Shown: piece after piece, positions 22,474 to 30,084 of the stretch
How the letters are laid out: each line of letters starts with the position of its first letter
How positions within the stretch are numbered: position 1 is the first letter of the stretch
NCBI GenBank assembly: GCA_947588955.1
Contig: CANPYX010000024.1
Span: forward strand, 1 to 39,057
Origin: an uncultured Oscillospiraceae bacterium
GTDB taxonomy: Bacteria > Bacillota > Clostridia > Oscillospirales > Oscillospiraceae
DNA length: 39,057 nt
Direction of reading: 5' to 3'
The notes under the pieces: generated by a model
Database searches by the model: none
Told to the model about the DNA's origin: nothing
What the model saw: the letters and a program-made list of their open reading frames with translations, nothing else
Translations under genes and position numbers: made by a program

Positions 22474-23187
22474 TTACCTCTTCATCAATCCCAGGTAGGA
22501 CGCGGAGTAGCGGCAGCGGGTTTCGGGGGCGTCGTGGAACACGCCGCGCTCGGCGACGGAGGAATAAAACTCCCCGGATACGCCGATATAGTCAAGCAGG
22601 ACCATGCCCAGTCCCGCGAGCCTCCTGCCCAACTCCTGGGCGCGGCGGATATCTCCCGGCGAAAGGGTGTGCATATCCCCCGGAAGCTCCCGCGCCAGCA
22701 AAACGGTCCGGGAGCCCGCGGCAACTGCCATTCGGCATATGTCCGCGTGGAGCTTTTCGCCCTCAGCCACAGGCAGGCAACGAATCGGGCGCTGCCTGTC
22801 GTCAAGGCAGAGGAGATACGCCGAGGGAGACGCGGAAAACCTGAATTTGGGAGAGACGTACCGGCGGGCGTCCTCGGGAGAGCGTATCTCAACGCCCCTG
22901 AGCCTCTCAGCCCCGGCGCGCCTTGACGCCTCGCCCACCAGCGCGAGGAGAGCGGCGGTGCCTGCGCCGACGCCGAAATTATCCTCCAGCTCCTCAGCGT
23001 TTTTGTCAAGGAGCGTCCCCACGTCGCCGTATTTGTCAAGGAGGCTCTTCGCCACGGGGCACACGTCACGGCGCCTCATGGCAAAGCACAAAAGGCCCTC
23101 CAGCACAAGGCTGTCAGGCGCGGTCCTCAAATTTTGTTCGGTCAGCAGCTTTCTTAACCTGCTCCTGTGTCCGTCGTGCTCGCCCAC
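22474..23187 (-). CDS. RadC-like protein with degenerate JAMM site
   Basis: This 237-residue RadC paralogue has the RadC-type N-terminus (GEHDGHRSRLRKLL), a helix-hairpin-helix-like region (about 45-90) and a JAB/MPN-like domain. The metal-binding motif is lost: where RadC has HNHP, this protein has RELP (166-169). The Ser and Asp of the motif remain (S176, D179 in LSPGD). It is therefore an MPN-minus protein, unlikely to be catalytic by itself. GTG start at 23187 with AAAGGAGGG nine bases upstream, 2 bp after the intact radC gene, so the two are co-translated. A structural partner role is inferred by analogy with MPN+/MPN- heterodimers. Confidence 0.85.
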   Translation of the reverse strand: MGEHDGHRSRLRKLLTEQNLRTAPDSLVLEGLLCFAMRRRDVCPVAKSLLDKYGDVGTLLDKNAEELEDNFGVGAGTAALLALVGEASRRAGAERLRGVEIRSPEDARRYVSPKFRFSASPSAYLLCLDDRQRPIRCLPVAEGEKLHADICRMAVAAGSRTVLLARELPGDMHTLSPGDIRRAQELGRRLAGLGMVLLDYIGVSGEFYSSVAERGVFHDAPETRCRYSASYLGLMKR

Positions 23188-23189
23188 GC

Positions 23190-23933
23190 TCAGCCGCCCT
23201 CCTTTGCCCTGCCGGAGGCGGGACAGTATTCAGCCCTGACGGGCTCGCCCTCGCCGTCAAAAAAGCCCATCTCCGCCAGGGACATGTACGTCCCGCCGGA
23301 CACAGTTATGTGGTCAAGCACCGGTACTGACAGGTCCCTCAAAGCGTCCATTACGCCTTTCGTCACCGCCATGTCCCCCTCCGAGGGCTCGGCGGAGCCC
23401 TCCGGGTGGTTGTGAGCCAAAATTACGGCGGAGGCGCCGGAGCTGAAGACCTGGCTCGCCACGTCATAGACATCCAGGTCCGCCGAGACAGCGTCGCCCT
23501 CGGCAAGGAGCTTGAAGCACAGGCACCGGAGATTTTCGTCAAGGCACAGCGCCGCCGTGACCTCATGGGCGCACCCGCCAAGCCTTTCCGTCAGGAGCTT
23601 CCCCGCGGCTTCCGGGGAGGCGACGGAAAGCGACCGCTCCCGGCTCTCCTCGGCGCGTCTTGCCAGCTCACCCACAAGGCGCAGGAAGCGCGCGGTGTCC
23701 GCGTCCATTCCTATGACCCTGCCCAGCTCATCCTCGGTGACATCAAGAAGCCCCGCAAAGCCTCCGAAGCCCTTCTTGAGCCTCAGCGCCAGGTTGCGCA
23801 GCTCCCATGCCCTGTCCTCCCTGAGGCAGAAGGAGAGCAGGGCGGTATATATCTCCTCGTCAAGCAGGGAATCGGCGCCGTTTTGCCTAAGTTCCGCGCC
23901 GAATTTCTCCCGAAGCTCTTTCAGGCTCCCCAT
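23190..23933 (-). CDS. radC: RadC family protein with intact JAMM motif
   Basis: This 247-residue JAB/MPN domain protein has the full zinc site: HNHPEGSAEPSEGD with His174, His176, Ser184 and Asp187. About 100 residues of helix-hairpin-helix-like sequence precede it (DEEIYTALLSFCLRED, GMDADTARFLRLVGELAR). RadC proteins were long called DNA repair proteins; the biochemical function is still unclear and several occur in mobile elements. GGAGGG is close to the ATG at 23933. It is the middle gene of an XRE-radC-radC' operon: 14 bp after the regulator and 2 bp before the degenerate paralogue. The end of the protein (after about residue 230) is variable. Confidence 0.9.
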   Translation of the reverse strand: MGSLKELREKFGAELRQNGADSLLDEEIYTALLSFCLREDRAWELRNLALRLKKGFGGFAGLLDVTEDELGRVIGMDADTARFLRLVGELARRAEESRERSLSVASPEAAGKLLTERLGGCAHEVTAALCLDENLRCLCFKLLAEGDAVSADLDVYDVASQVFSSGASAVILAHNHPEGSAEPSEGDMAVTKGVMDALRDLSVPVLDHITVSGGTYMSLAEMGFFDGEGEPVRAEYCPASGRAKEGG

Positions 23934-23947
23934 AAACCCTCCGTAAC

Positions 23948-24202
23948 CTATATGTTTTCGAAGCTTATCAGCCGGCTTGCCGGTACGTTCAGGGCGGCGG
24001 CAATTTCAAAAAGCGTGGACAGGGAGATGTTCGTCGCCATGTTGGGCGCCTCGATCTGCCCCAGAAATCCCGCGGAGATCCCCACCCTTTCCGCCAGCTG
24101 CTCCTGGGTGAGACCGCGCTTGCGGCGTATGTGCCCTATATTCAGCCCCGTCTCAATAAGCTCGTCCTTGTGCTTGTCGGATAACCCGTTTTTTACATTC
24201 AT
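23948..24202 (-). CDS. XRE family helix-turn-helix regulator
   Basis: This 84-residue protein is almost only a Cro/CI-type helix-turn-helix domain: IGHIRRKRGLTQEQLAERVG, then ISAGFLGQIEAPNMATNISL and STLFEIAAALNVPASRLISF. AAAGGAG lies nine bases before the ATG at 24202. It is the first gene of an operon with the two RadC-like genes and probably regulates them. The upstream AT-rich stretch contains TATAAT at 24279-24284 (minus strand) with a poor -35, and no clear operator dyad. Confidence 0.9.
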   Translation of the reverse strand: MNVKNGLSDKHKDELIETGLNIGHIRRKRGLTQEQLAERVGISAGFLGQIEAPNMATNISLSTLFEIAAALNVPASRLISFENI

Positions 24203-24340
24203 ACCGTCAATCTCCTTTTTTTAATTCTAATTGAGCCGGCGGTAAATATGTACTTTCTATAAAATGTTTTTATATTCTATTATACGCAAACACCTTTTAT
24301 CGGCAGTGACATTTAGTTGAAAGCCCCATAAACAGCATTC

Positions 24341-24371
24341 GCCCCGCAACCGTCCAACGCGATTGCGGGGC
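24341..24371 (-). other. GC-rich hairpin at the end of the small-ORF unit
   Basis: A 9-bp stem (GCCCCGCAA/TTGCGGGGC) closes a 13-base loop. It would end a transcript of about 250 bases from the promoter at 24603-24631. There is no T run, so it may be a stable 3' or structural RNA element rather than a true terminator. Confidence 0.45.
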
Positions 24372-24435
24372 TACGCCACTTGTTCAGTTATCAAGCTTGA
24401 AATGCTCCTTCCCATTTCCCTTGCTTCTCACTCTT

Positions 24436-24531
24436 TCACTCAGCCTGCCCAGCAATCTCTACTGCGGTAACCTCCGCCAACGGTGCTGCGGTCTGTGCTC
24501 CGGGATGATGACTTCGGGATGGCTTGTTCAT
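24436..24531 (-). CDS. Possible 31-residue small ORF (second of a coupled pair)
   Basis: This ORF starts with an ATG that overlaps the stop of the 15-residue ORF as ATGA. It encodes 31 residues with a basic start (NKPSRSHHPGAQ) and an Ala/Glu-rich end (EVTAVEIAGQAE). It has no Shine-Dalgarno of its own, so it would depend on coupling. I recognise no family. It could also be a decayed fragment of a longer gene, since stops occur in all frames. Confidence 0.3.
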   Translation of the reverse strand: MNKPSRSHHPGAQTAAPLAEVTAVEIAGQAE

Positions 24532-24575
24532 TCCGCCTTGATCTCAGCTTTGGCGGAATCCTTTGAACTGTACAT
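24528..24575 (-). CDS. Possible 15-residue leader peptide
   Basis: A strong promoter and a near-perfect ribosome-binding site (AAAGGAGGGG, six bases before the ATG) drive a 15-codon ORF, MYSSKDSAKAEIKAE. The translation signals are among the best in the window, yet the ORF is tiny. It may be a leader peptide, a small protein, or the preserved start of a decayed gene. Confidence 0.4.
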   Translation of the reverse strand: MYSSKDSAKAEIKAE

Positions 24576-24602
24576 CGGAATCCCCTCCTTTGCTGTGTCT
24601 AC

Positions 24603-24631
24603 AATATACCATATTGCACAAACGCAGTCAA
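24603..24631 (-). promoter_or_regulatory. Strong promoter of the small-ORF unit
   Basis: On the minus strand TTGACT (24626-24631) and TATATT (24603-24608) are 17 bp apart, 28 bp upstream of the ATG at 24575. Confidence 0.7.
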
Positions 24632-24716
24632 CCCCCTTATTCGTTTTTCAGCGTTTTGACGTGAGTTTTTCGTGTTGGGTTTTTAAGCCAATGGCGTCAG
24701 GTTTGAAAAAGCAGTT

Positions 24717-24752
24717 AAAAACCCCGTTTAAGTGCTCTTAAACGGGATTTTT
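24717..24752 (-). terminator. Terminator of the copper operon
   Basis: CCCGTTTAAG (24723-24732) pairs with CTTAAACGGG (24737-24746) around TGCT, flanked by A and T runs. It lies 55 bp beyond the copA stop. A second small hairpin (CGCCCT/AGGGCG, 24772-24787) precedes it. Confidence 0.85.
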
Positions 24753-24806
24753 GTTCGGTTTTCCTTCTGAGCGCCCTCTAAAGGGCGTCCAAAAGCTGCT
24801 GAAAGT

Positions 24807-25010
24807 TCAGCCGATGACCTCGTAGCCCTGGTCCTCAACGGCTTTTTTCAGCGCGGCGTCGTCCACGGGGCCGGAGAGGGTGACGACGGCGGTGCCGGAG
24901 GTGTGGCTGGCGGTGGCCTCGGAGACGCCGGGGACCGACTCAAGCGCCTTTTTGACGCGCATTTCGCAGTGCGGGCACATCATGCCCTGGATATGAAGTG
25001 TTTTTTCCAT
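24807..25010 (-). other. copZ: Possible internal copZ start within the copA frame
   Basis: In frame with copA, AAAAGGAG lies nine bases before an ATG at 25010. Translation from there gives a 67-residue protein with GMMCPHC and a ferredoxin-like fold, exactly the size of free CopZ copper chaperones. The same DNA may thus produce both a fused domain and a free chaperone. Alternatively this is simply a recent copA-copZ fusion in which the old ribosome-binding site survives as linker codons. Confidence 0.45.
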
Positions 25011-27308
25011 GGTTTTTTGCTCCTTTTCCTTGTGTTTTATTTTCTTATCGTGACGGGCGTCACGAATTTTGATGAGGTTCAGCCGCAGGGCGTTGGACAC
25101 CACGCAGAAGGACGAGAGGCTCATGGCGGCGGCACCGAACATGGGGCTCAGGGTGATCCCAATGCCCGTGAACACGCCGGCGGCCAGGGGTATGCCGATG
25201 GAGTTGTAGAAAAACGCCCAGAAAAGGTTCTGGTGGATGTTCCGAAGGGTGGCGCGGCTCAGGCGTATGGCGGCGGGGACGTCGGAAAGGCGGCTCTTCA
25301 TCAGCACCACGTCGGCGGCCTCTATCGCCACGTCCGTGCCGGCGCCAATGGCTATGCCCACGTCGGCGCGGGTGAGCGCGGGCGCGTCGTTTATCCCGTC
25401 GCCCACCATGGCGACCTTGCCCGTTTTTTTGAGGCGGCGGATGACCTCCTCCTTGCCCTCCGGCAGGACGCCGGCTATCACCTCATCCACGCCAGCCTGC
25501 GCGCCGATGGCCCGTGCCGTGCGCTCGTTGTCGCCGGTGAGGAGGCACACCCGGATACCCATGTTTTGTAGCTGCCGTATGGCATCGGGGCTGTCCTCCT
25601 TGATTGTGTCAGCCACGGCGATGATGCCCAGGAGGCTTCCGTCCCTCGCGAAGAGCAGCGGCGTCTTGCCCTGCTCCGAAAGGCGGGCGGCGGTTTCCTC
25701 AGTCTCCGGATCGAGCTCCATATTGGAGCTTATGAATTTGAGGCTCCCGCCGGTGAGCGCCGCGCCGTTTAGTGTGGCGGCGACGCCGTTTCCGGGTAGG
25801 GCGCGGAAGTCCGTTGTTGCGGGAATGTCTATCTCAAGCCCCTCGGCGTATGCCATAACCGCCTTTGCCAGGGGGTGTTCGCTGCCCCTCTCAAGACCCG
25901 CCGCGAGGGTTATGAGCGTGTCGCGGGTGGTGTCCTCAGAGGGCAGCACATCGGTCACGCGGGGCTCGCCGGAGGTGACCGTGCCGGTCTTGTCCAGGGC
26001 GACGATCTCCACCCTGCCCGTCTCCTCCAGGGACATGGCGGTCTTGAAAAGTATGCCGTTTTTGGCGCCCACGCCGTTGCCCACCATTATGGCGACGGGC
26101 GTGGCGAGCCCCAGGGCGCATGGGCAGGATATGACCAGCACCGATATTCCCCGCGCCAGGGCGTAGCCCACGGTTTGACCCATGAGCAGCCATACGGCGG
26201 CGGTGACGGCGGCTATCGTAATCACCGTGGGGACGAAGACGCCGGAGACCTTATCGGCGATCTTGGCTATCGGCGCTTTTGTGGCGGCGGCGTCGGAGAC
26301 CATTTTTATTATCTGCGAGAGGGTGGTATCCTCCCCCACCCTGGCGGCGCGGCACCTTAAAAGTCCCGCCTCGTTGACGGTGGCGGCGCTGACCCGGTCC
26401 CCCGGCTCCTTGTCCACGGGGATGCTCTCGCCGGTGAGGGCGGATTCGTTGACGGCGCTGTGTCCCTCCAGCACCTCTCCGTCCACGGGGATGCTCTCGC
26501 CGGGACGCACGAGGAAGATGTCGCCCACGCGCACGTCCTCAACGGGGACCGTCACCTCCGCCCCGTCCCGCTCCACGCTGGCGGTCTTGGGGGCAAGGCG
26601 CATGAGGGACTTCAGCGCGTCGGTGGTGCGGCCCTTGCTTCTCGCCTCCAGCATCTTCCCCACGGTTATGAGGGCGAGGATCATGGCGGCGGACTCAAAC
26701 CACAGATCCATCATGTAGTCCATTACCGCCTGGGCGTTCCCGTTGGCCTGGGCGCGTGTCATCATAAATAGGACGTATGTGCTCCAGCCGAAGGAGGCGG
26801 CGGAGCCCAAGGCCACCAGGGTGTCCATGTTCGGCGCCCGGTGGATGAGGCCCTTGAAGCCGCTGACAAAGAATTTCTGGTTTATCACCATTACGGCGGC
26901 GGCAAGGAGCAGCTGCGCAAGACCCATGGCCACGTGGTTGCCCTGAAAGAATTTCGGCACGGGCCAGCCCCACATCATGTGCCCCATGGAGAAGTACATC
27001 AGCACCAGCACAAAGCCCACGGACCATATGAGGCGGCGCCTCAGGACCGGAGTCTCCCGGTCCCGCAGCGCGTCCTCCTCGGCGGCGTGGGAGGTCCTTT
27101 CCCCTCCCCCACCCTTGCGGGAGGCGCCGTAGCCGGCGTCCTCAACAGCCTTGATTATTTCCGCCTCCGACGCCGTGCCCTCCACGCCCATGGAGTTGGT
27201 GAGAAGGCTCACGGAGCAGGAGGTGACGCCGGGGACCTTGGAGACAGCCTTCTCCACCCTCGCCTGACACGCGGCGCAGCTCATGCCTGTAACATTGTAT
27301 TGTACCAT
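24807..27308 (-). CDS. copA: Copper-exporting P1B-type ATPase with C-terminal CopZ-like domain
   Basis: This inner-membrane pump exports Cu(I) using ATP. An N-terminal heavy-metal-associated domain carries GMSCAAC (Cys11, Cys14). Eight transmembrane segments are expected, with the metal site CPC (Cys395-Pro-Cys397). The phosphorylation motif is [11 protein letters not shown] (Asp439), and [18 protein letters not shown] closes the ATP-binding part. After the last membrane helices a charged linker ([11 protein letters not shown]) leads to a second metal-binding domain with GMMCPHC, the size of free CopZ. I start at the ATG at 27308 (833 residues); a GTG at 27317 is too close to the Shine-Dalgarno. 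It follows csoR directly and is derepressed by copper. See the entry at 24807-25010 for a possible internal start. Confidence 0.95.
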   Translation of the reverse strand: MVQYNVTGMSCAACQARVEKAVSKVPGVTSCSVSLLTNSMGVEGTASEAEIIKAVEDAGYGASRKGGGGERTSHAAEEDALRDRETPVLRRRLIWSVGFVLVLMYFSMGHMMWGWPVPKFFQGNHVAMGLAQLLLAAAVMVINQKFFVSGFKGLIHRAPNMDTLVALGSAASFGWSTYVLFMMTRAQANGNAQAVMDYMMDLWFESAAMILALITVGKMLEARSKGRTTDALKSLMRLAPKTASVERDGAEVTVPVEDVRVGDIFLVRPGESIPVDGEVLEGHSAVNESALTGESIPVDKEPGDRVSAATVNEAGLLRCRAARVGEDTTLSQIIKMVSDAAATKAPIAKIADKVSGVFVPTVITIAAVTAAVWLLMGQTVGYALARGISVLVISCPCALGLATPVAIMVGNGVGAKNGILFKTAMSLEETGRVEIVALDKTGTVTSGEPRVTDVLPSEDTTRDTLITLAAGLERGSEHPLAKAVMAYAEGLEIDIPATTDFRALPGNGVAATLNGAALTGGSLKFISSNMELDPETEETAARLSEQGKTPLLFARDGSLLGIIAVADTIKEDSPDAIRQLQNMGIRVCLLTGDNERTARAIGAQAGVDEVIAGVLPEGKEEVIRRLKKTGKVAMVGDGINDAPALTRADVGIAIGAGTDVAIEAADVVLMKSRLSDVPAAIRLSRATLRNIHQNLFWAFFYNSIGIPLAAGVFTGIGITLSPMFGAAAMSLSSFCVVSNALRLNLIKIRDARHDKKIKHKEKEQKTMEKTLHIQGMMCPHCEMRVKKALESVPGVSEATASHTSGTAVVTLSGPVDDAALKKAVEDQGYEVIG

Positions 27309-27317
27309 CTTGATCAC

Positions 27318-27620
27318 CTACCTCATGAGCTTTTGAAGGAGCGCCACCAGCTCGTCCACGGTCCCGTCCCTGCCGGCGCGGATATCGTCGGCGACACAGG
27401 TCTTGATGTGGCTTGCCAGAAGCTCCTTTGTAAACGCGTTCAAAGCGGCGCTGGCGGCGGCGACCTGGGTGAGTATGTCCGCGCAGTAGGCGTCCTTCTC
27501 CACCATCCCCCGTATGCCCCTTATCTGCCCCTCTATGCGGGAGAGGCGGTTGATGAGAGAGCTGTACTCCTCCGGCGATCGCTGCTTTGTCTTGTGGCAG
27601 CAGTTACATTCCTGTTCCAT
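27318..27620 (-). CDS. csoR: CsoR family copper-sensing repressor
   Basis: This 100-residue all-helical repressor belongs to the CsoR/RcnR family. The Cu(I) ligands follow the C-H-C pattern: Cys46 (DAYCADIL), His71 and Cys75 (ASHIKTCV). The core LINRLSRIEGQIRGIRGMV is the family's DNA-binding helix pair. The N-terminus has extra cysteines and histidine (QECNCCHKTK), which may help sense copper. It is the first gene of the copper operon; its stop codon lies within the copA ribosome-binding region. Two operators overlap the promoter upstream, so it autoregulates. Confidence 0.94.
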   Translation of the reverse strand: MEQECNCCHKTKQRSPEEYSSLINRLSRIEGQIRGIRGMVEKDAYCADILTQVAAASAALNAFTKELLASHIKTCVADDIRAGRDGTVDELVALLQKLMR

Positions 27621-27629
27621 ATCTTTAAT

Positions 27630-27684
27630 ATACCCCCCTTGGGTATTTTTTATACAGTATATACCCCTATAGGGTATGTGTCAA
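27630..27684 (-). promoter_or_regulatory. csoR-copA promoter with two CsoR-type operators
   Basis: On the minus strand TTGACA (27679-27684) and TATACT (27656-27661) are 17 bp apart. Two 17-bp dyads of the form ATACCC-N5-GGGTAT lie at 27661-27677 (in the spacer) and 27630-27646 (downstream of the -10). Their centres are 31 bp apart. The dyad matches the known CsoR operator type of Firmicutes. Confidence 0.88.
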
Positions 27685-27688
27685 GAGC

Positions 27689-27715
27689 AAAAAAAGGAGC
27701 TGCGCTCCTTTTTTT
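27689..27715 (-). terminator. Terminator after the RNase J-ArsC-like operon
   Basis: A 12-bp stem (AAAAAAAGGAGC/GCTCCTTTTTTT) closes a 3-base loop, 50 bp beyond the stop at 27765. It insulates the copper promoter from the upstream operon. Confidence 0.88.
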
Positions 27716-27764
27716 ACGGTGATTTATTTGGGTTTGACGGTCGAAAACGGGTTCCTCTGGTTTT

Positions 27765-28097
27765 TTATTCCCAGTTTTTCCATATATCCGGGCAGTAGCC
27801 GACGGTGGCTTGTTTGCCGTTGCGGACTACGGGGGTTTTGATGAGGGATTGGTCCTCCAAGAGCTTTTCCGCTTTGGCGTCGTCGTATGCCAGGTATTTT
27901 AAAAGCTCCGCGCCCCTGGCTTTTTCGTCGATCATGTTCTCAAGGCCCACCGCGCGGCGGACAGAGTCGAACTCGCGGGGGCTCAATCCGTACTTGATTA
28001 TGTCAACTGACTGGAACTTTATACGGCGCTCCTTGAAATATCTCTCGGCCTTCTTTGTGTCAAAGCACTTGGACTTGCCGAATATCTGTATATTCAC
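27765..28097 (-). CDS. ArsC/Spx family thioredoxin-fold protein
   Basis: This 110-residue protein has the arsenate reductase/Spx fold: IQIFGKSKCFDTKKAERYFK at the start (single Cys11 in place of the CxxC of Spx), YGLSPREFDSVRRAVG in the middle and SLIKTPVVRNGKQATVGYCP near the end. These match the conserved Arg/Lys and cis-Pro region of the family. With one N-terminal Cys it could be a monothiol reductase or a divergent Spx-like RNA polymerase regulator. The start is GTG at 28097 with GGAGG six bases upstream, 1 bp after the RNase J stop, so the two are co-translated. The function is unknown. Confidence 0.88.
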   Translation of the reverse strand: MNIQIFGKSKCFDTKKAERYFKERRIKFQSVDIIKYGLSPREFDSVRRAVGLENMIDEKARGAELLKYLAYDDAKAEKLLEDQSLIKTPVVRNGKQATVGYCPDIWKNWE

Positions 28098-28098
28098 C

Positions 28099-29766
28099 TC
28101 AGACCTCCATGATGACGGGCAGGACCATGGGGCTGCGCTTTGTCTTTTTGTAGAGGTAGTCGGAAAGGCGCGTCTTCATAGCGCCCTTTATGCCCGCCCA
28201 GTCCTTTATGCGGCGTGAGCTGCAATACTCTATGGCGTCCAGCGCCACGTCCTTCATCTCCTGCATGAGCTCGTCCGCCTCCTTGACGTAGACAAAGCCG
28301 CGGGTGATGATGTCAGGTCCCGAAACCAGGGAGCCGTCATAGCTGGACAGGCTGACCACCACGACCAGCATTCCGTCCTGTGCCAGGTGCTTGCGGTCCC
28401 TGAGGACAACGCTCCCCACGTCGCCCACGCCGGTGCCGTCAACGAATATCTTTCCGGAGGGGACGACGCCCGCAAGCTTGATGGAGCGGGCGCCCACCTC
28501 GATTACCTTTCCCAGGTCAGAGATCACCACGTTTTTCGGCGGCACGCCCATCTGCTTGGCAAGGTCGGCGTGGATCTTCAGGTGCCTGTACTCGCCGTGG
28601 ACGGGAATGAAAAATTTGGGTTTGACCAGCGCCAGCATGAGCTTCAGCTCCTCACGGCAGGCGTGGCCTGAGGCGTGGAGGAGGGCGCTGCGCTCATATA
28701 CCACCGTGGCGCCCTTGCGGAAGAGCTCGTCAATCACCTCGGTGATGGAGTTCTCGTTTCCCGGTATGGCGGAGGCGGAGATGATTATTTTGTCGCCGGG
28801 CATGATCTCCACCTGCTTGTGCTCGGAGAAGGCTATGCGGTGAAGGGCGCTCATGGTCTCGCCTTGGCTGCCGGTGGAGATTATTACAACCTTGTCCTTG
28901 GGAAGCCCCTTTATCTGGGTTATGTCAACCAAAATCCCCTGGGGGATGTCCATATAGCCCAGCTCCGTTGCCACGCGCAGGACGTTCTCCATGCTCCTGC
29001 CGGTGACGGCGACCTTGCGCCCGTACTTTCTGGCGCAGTTGATAACCTGCTGGAGGCGGTGGACGTTGGAGGCGAAGGTGGTTACAATTATGCGTTCGTG
29101 GCAGTCCTTGAACTGGTTCTCAAAGTTGGCGGCGACCACGCTCTCCGAGAGGGAGTAGCCCTGATTTTCCACGTTGGTGGAATCGGACACCAGCGCCAAA
29201 ACGCCGCGCTTTCCCAGCTCGCCCAGGCGCGCAAGGTCGATCATGCCGCCGTCGATGGGTGTGGTGTCTATCTTGTAGTCGCCGGTGTGTATGACGACGC
29301 CCACGGGGGTCTTGATAGCCAGAGCCACGGAGTCGGGGATGGAGTGGTTGACGTGGATAAATTCCACCTTGAAGCAGCCTATCCTCACGCTCTCCCCCGC
29401 GTGGACGGTGTTGAGCTTCACCTTGTCGGCGGTGCCGTGCTCGGTGAGCTTGATGTTCACCAGGGCGTTGGTGAGGGGGGTGGCGTAGACGGGCACGTTC
29501 ATGAGCTCGTCCATGACGAAGGGCATTGCGCCGATGTGGTCCTCGTGTCCGTGGGTCAGGACTATGCCCCGGACACGGGTCTTGTTCTTCACAAGGTATG
29601 TGATGTCGGGTATGACGGAGTCGATACCGTACATCTCGTCGTCGGGGAAGCCGATGCCGCAGTCCACCACCATGATGTCCTGGCCGTACTCATAGACGTA
29701 CATATTCTTCCCGATCTCGTTGAGGCCGCCCAGGGCGACGATCTTCAGTTTTTCCTTTGTTGACAC
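28099..29766 (-). CDS. rnjA: Ribonuclease J
   Basis: This is the Firmicute 5'-3' exo- and endoribonuclease central to mRNA turnover and rRNA maturation. From the GTG at 29766 the protein is 555 residues, the same as Bacillus RNase J1. The metallo-beta-lactamase site is THGHEDHIG (His72, His74, Asp76, His77); a later Asp and His (HTGDYKID) complete it. A beta-CASP domain follows (TFASNVHRLQQVINCARKYG, ISTGSQGETMSALHRIA, HASGHACREELK), then the C-terminal region. AAAGGAG lies eight bases before the GTG; a longer open frame to 29811 has no such site. The promoter lies about 190 bp upstream, giving a long 5' UTR. Confidence 0.95.
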   Translation of the reverse strand: MSTKEKLKIVALGGLNEIGKNMYVYEYGQDIMVVDCGIGFPDDEMYGIDSVIPDITYLVKNKTRVRGIVLTHGHEDHIGAMPFVMDELMNVPVYATPLTNALVNIKLTEHGTADKVKLNTVHAGESVRIGCFKVEFIHVNHSIPDSVALAIKTPVGVVIHTGDYKIDTTPIDGGMIDLARLGELGKRGVLALVSDSTNVENQGYSLSESVVAANFENQFKDCHERIIVTTFASNVHRLQQVINCARKYGRKVAVTGRSMENVLRVATELGYMDIPQGILVDITQIKGLPKDKVVIISTGSQGETMSALHRIAFSEHKQVEIMPGDKIIISASAIPGNENSITEVIDELFRKGATVVYERSALLHASGHACREELKLMLALVKPKFFIPVHGEYRHLKIHADLAKQMGVPPKNVVISDLGKVIEVGARSIKLAGVVPSGKIFVDGTGVGDVGSVVLRDRKHLAQDGMLVVVVSLSSYDGSLVSGPDIITRGFVYVKEADELMQEMKDVALDAIEYCSSRRIKDWAGIKGAMKTRLSDYLYKKTKRSPMVLPVIMEV

Positions 29767-29948
29767 GCGAAAATCTCCTTTAAAATAATAAAAATACGCA
29801 GGCACACGCACATAAAGCCCAACAGGATACGCTTTTCCGGCCCTGAATCGCCGTAAAGCAAGCCTCCCGCTGAACCGAATATGTATGTATGTTTATAAAT
29901 TCAAGTGCCTTTTGGCACATAAATCCGTTTTTGGGAAAATCCCGGTTT
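29767..29948 (-). other. Long 5' UTR of the RNase J gene
   Basis: About 180 bases lie between the probable transcription start and the GTG. A small hairpin (GTGCC/GGCAC, 29905-29918) is the only clear structure near the 5' end. No riboswitch is recognised. A long leader fits autoregulation by RNA processing, but nothing proves it. Confidence 0.4.
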
Positions 29949-29954
29949 TTATGT

Positions 29955-29983
29955 ATTGTATCACAGATCCCGCGATTTGTCAA
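29955..29983 (-). promoter_or_regulatory. Promoter of the RNase J operon
   Basis: On the minus strand TTGACA (29978-29983) and TACAAT (29955-29960) are separated by 17 bp, with TG just before the -10 (TGTGATACAAT). Confidence 0.8.
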
Positions 29984-30005
29984 GTTTAAGCTTGGGCGGG
30001 TAAAA

Positions 30006-30046
30006 AAGCCTGAGGCGGCGGGGATATGGGGGGCCCGCCGCCTTGA
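30006..30046 (-). terminator. Terminator of the pnp-mtaD operon
   Basis: AGGCGGCGGG (30013-30022) pairs with CCCGCCGCCT (30034-30043), followed on the minus strand by CAGGCTTTTTTAC. It lies about 40 bp beyond the stop at 30085. Confidence 0.85.
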
Positions 30047-30084
30047 TTTTACCGCTTTATTCGCGCGAAAAAAGGGGAAAAGGG

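Noticed and set aside
24397-24741. A 114-codon plus-strand ORF in the gap between XRE and copA
   Set aside because: It starts with TTG without a ribosome-binding site, runs into the copA terminator hairpin, and lies opposite a better-signalled minus-strand unit.
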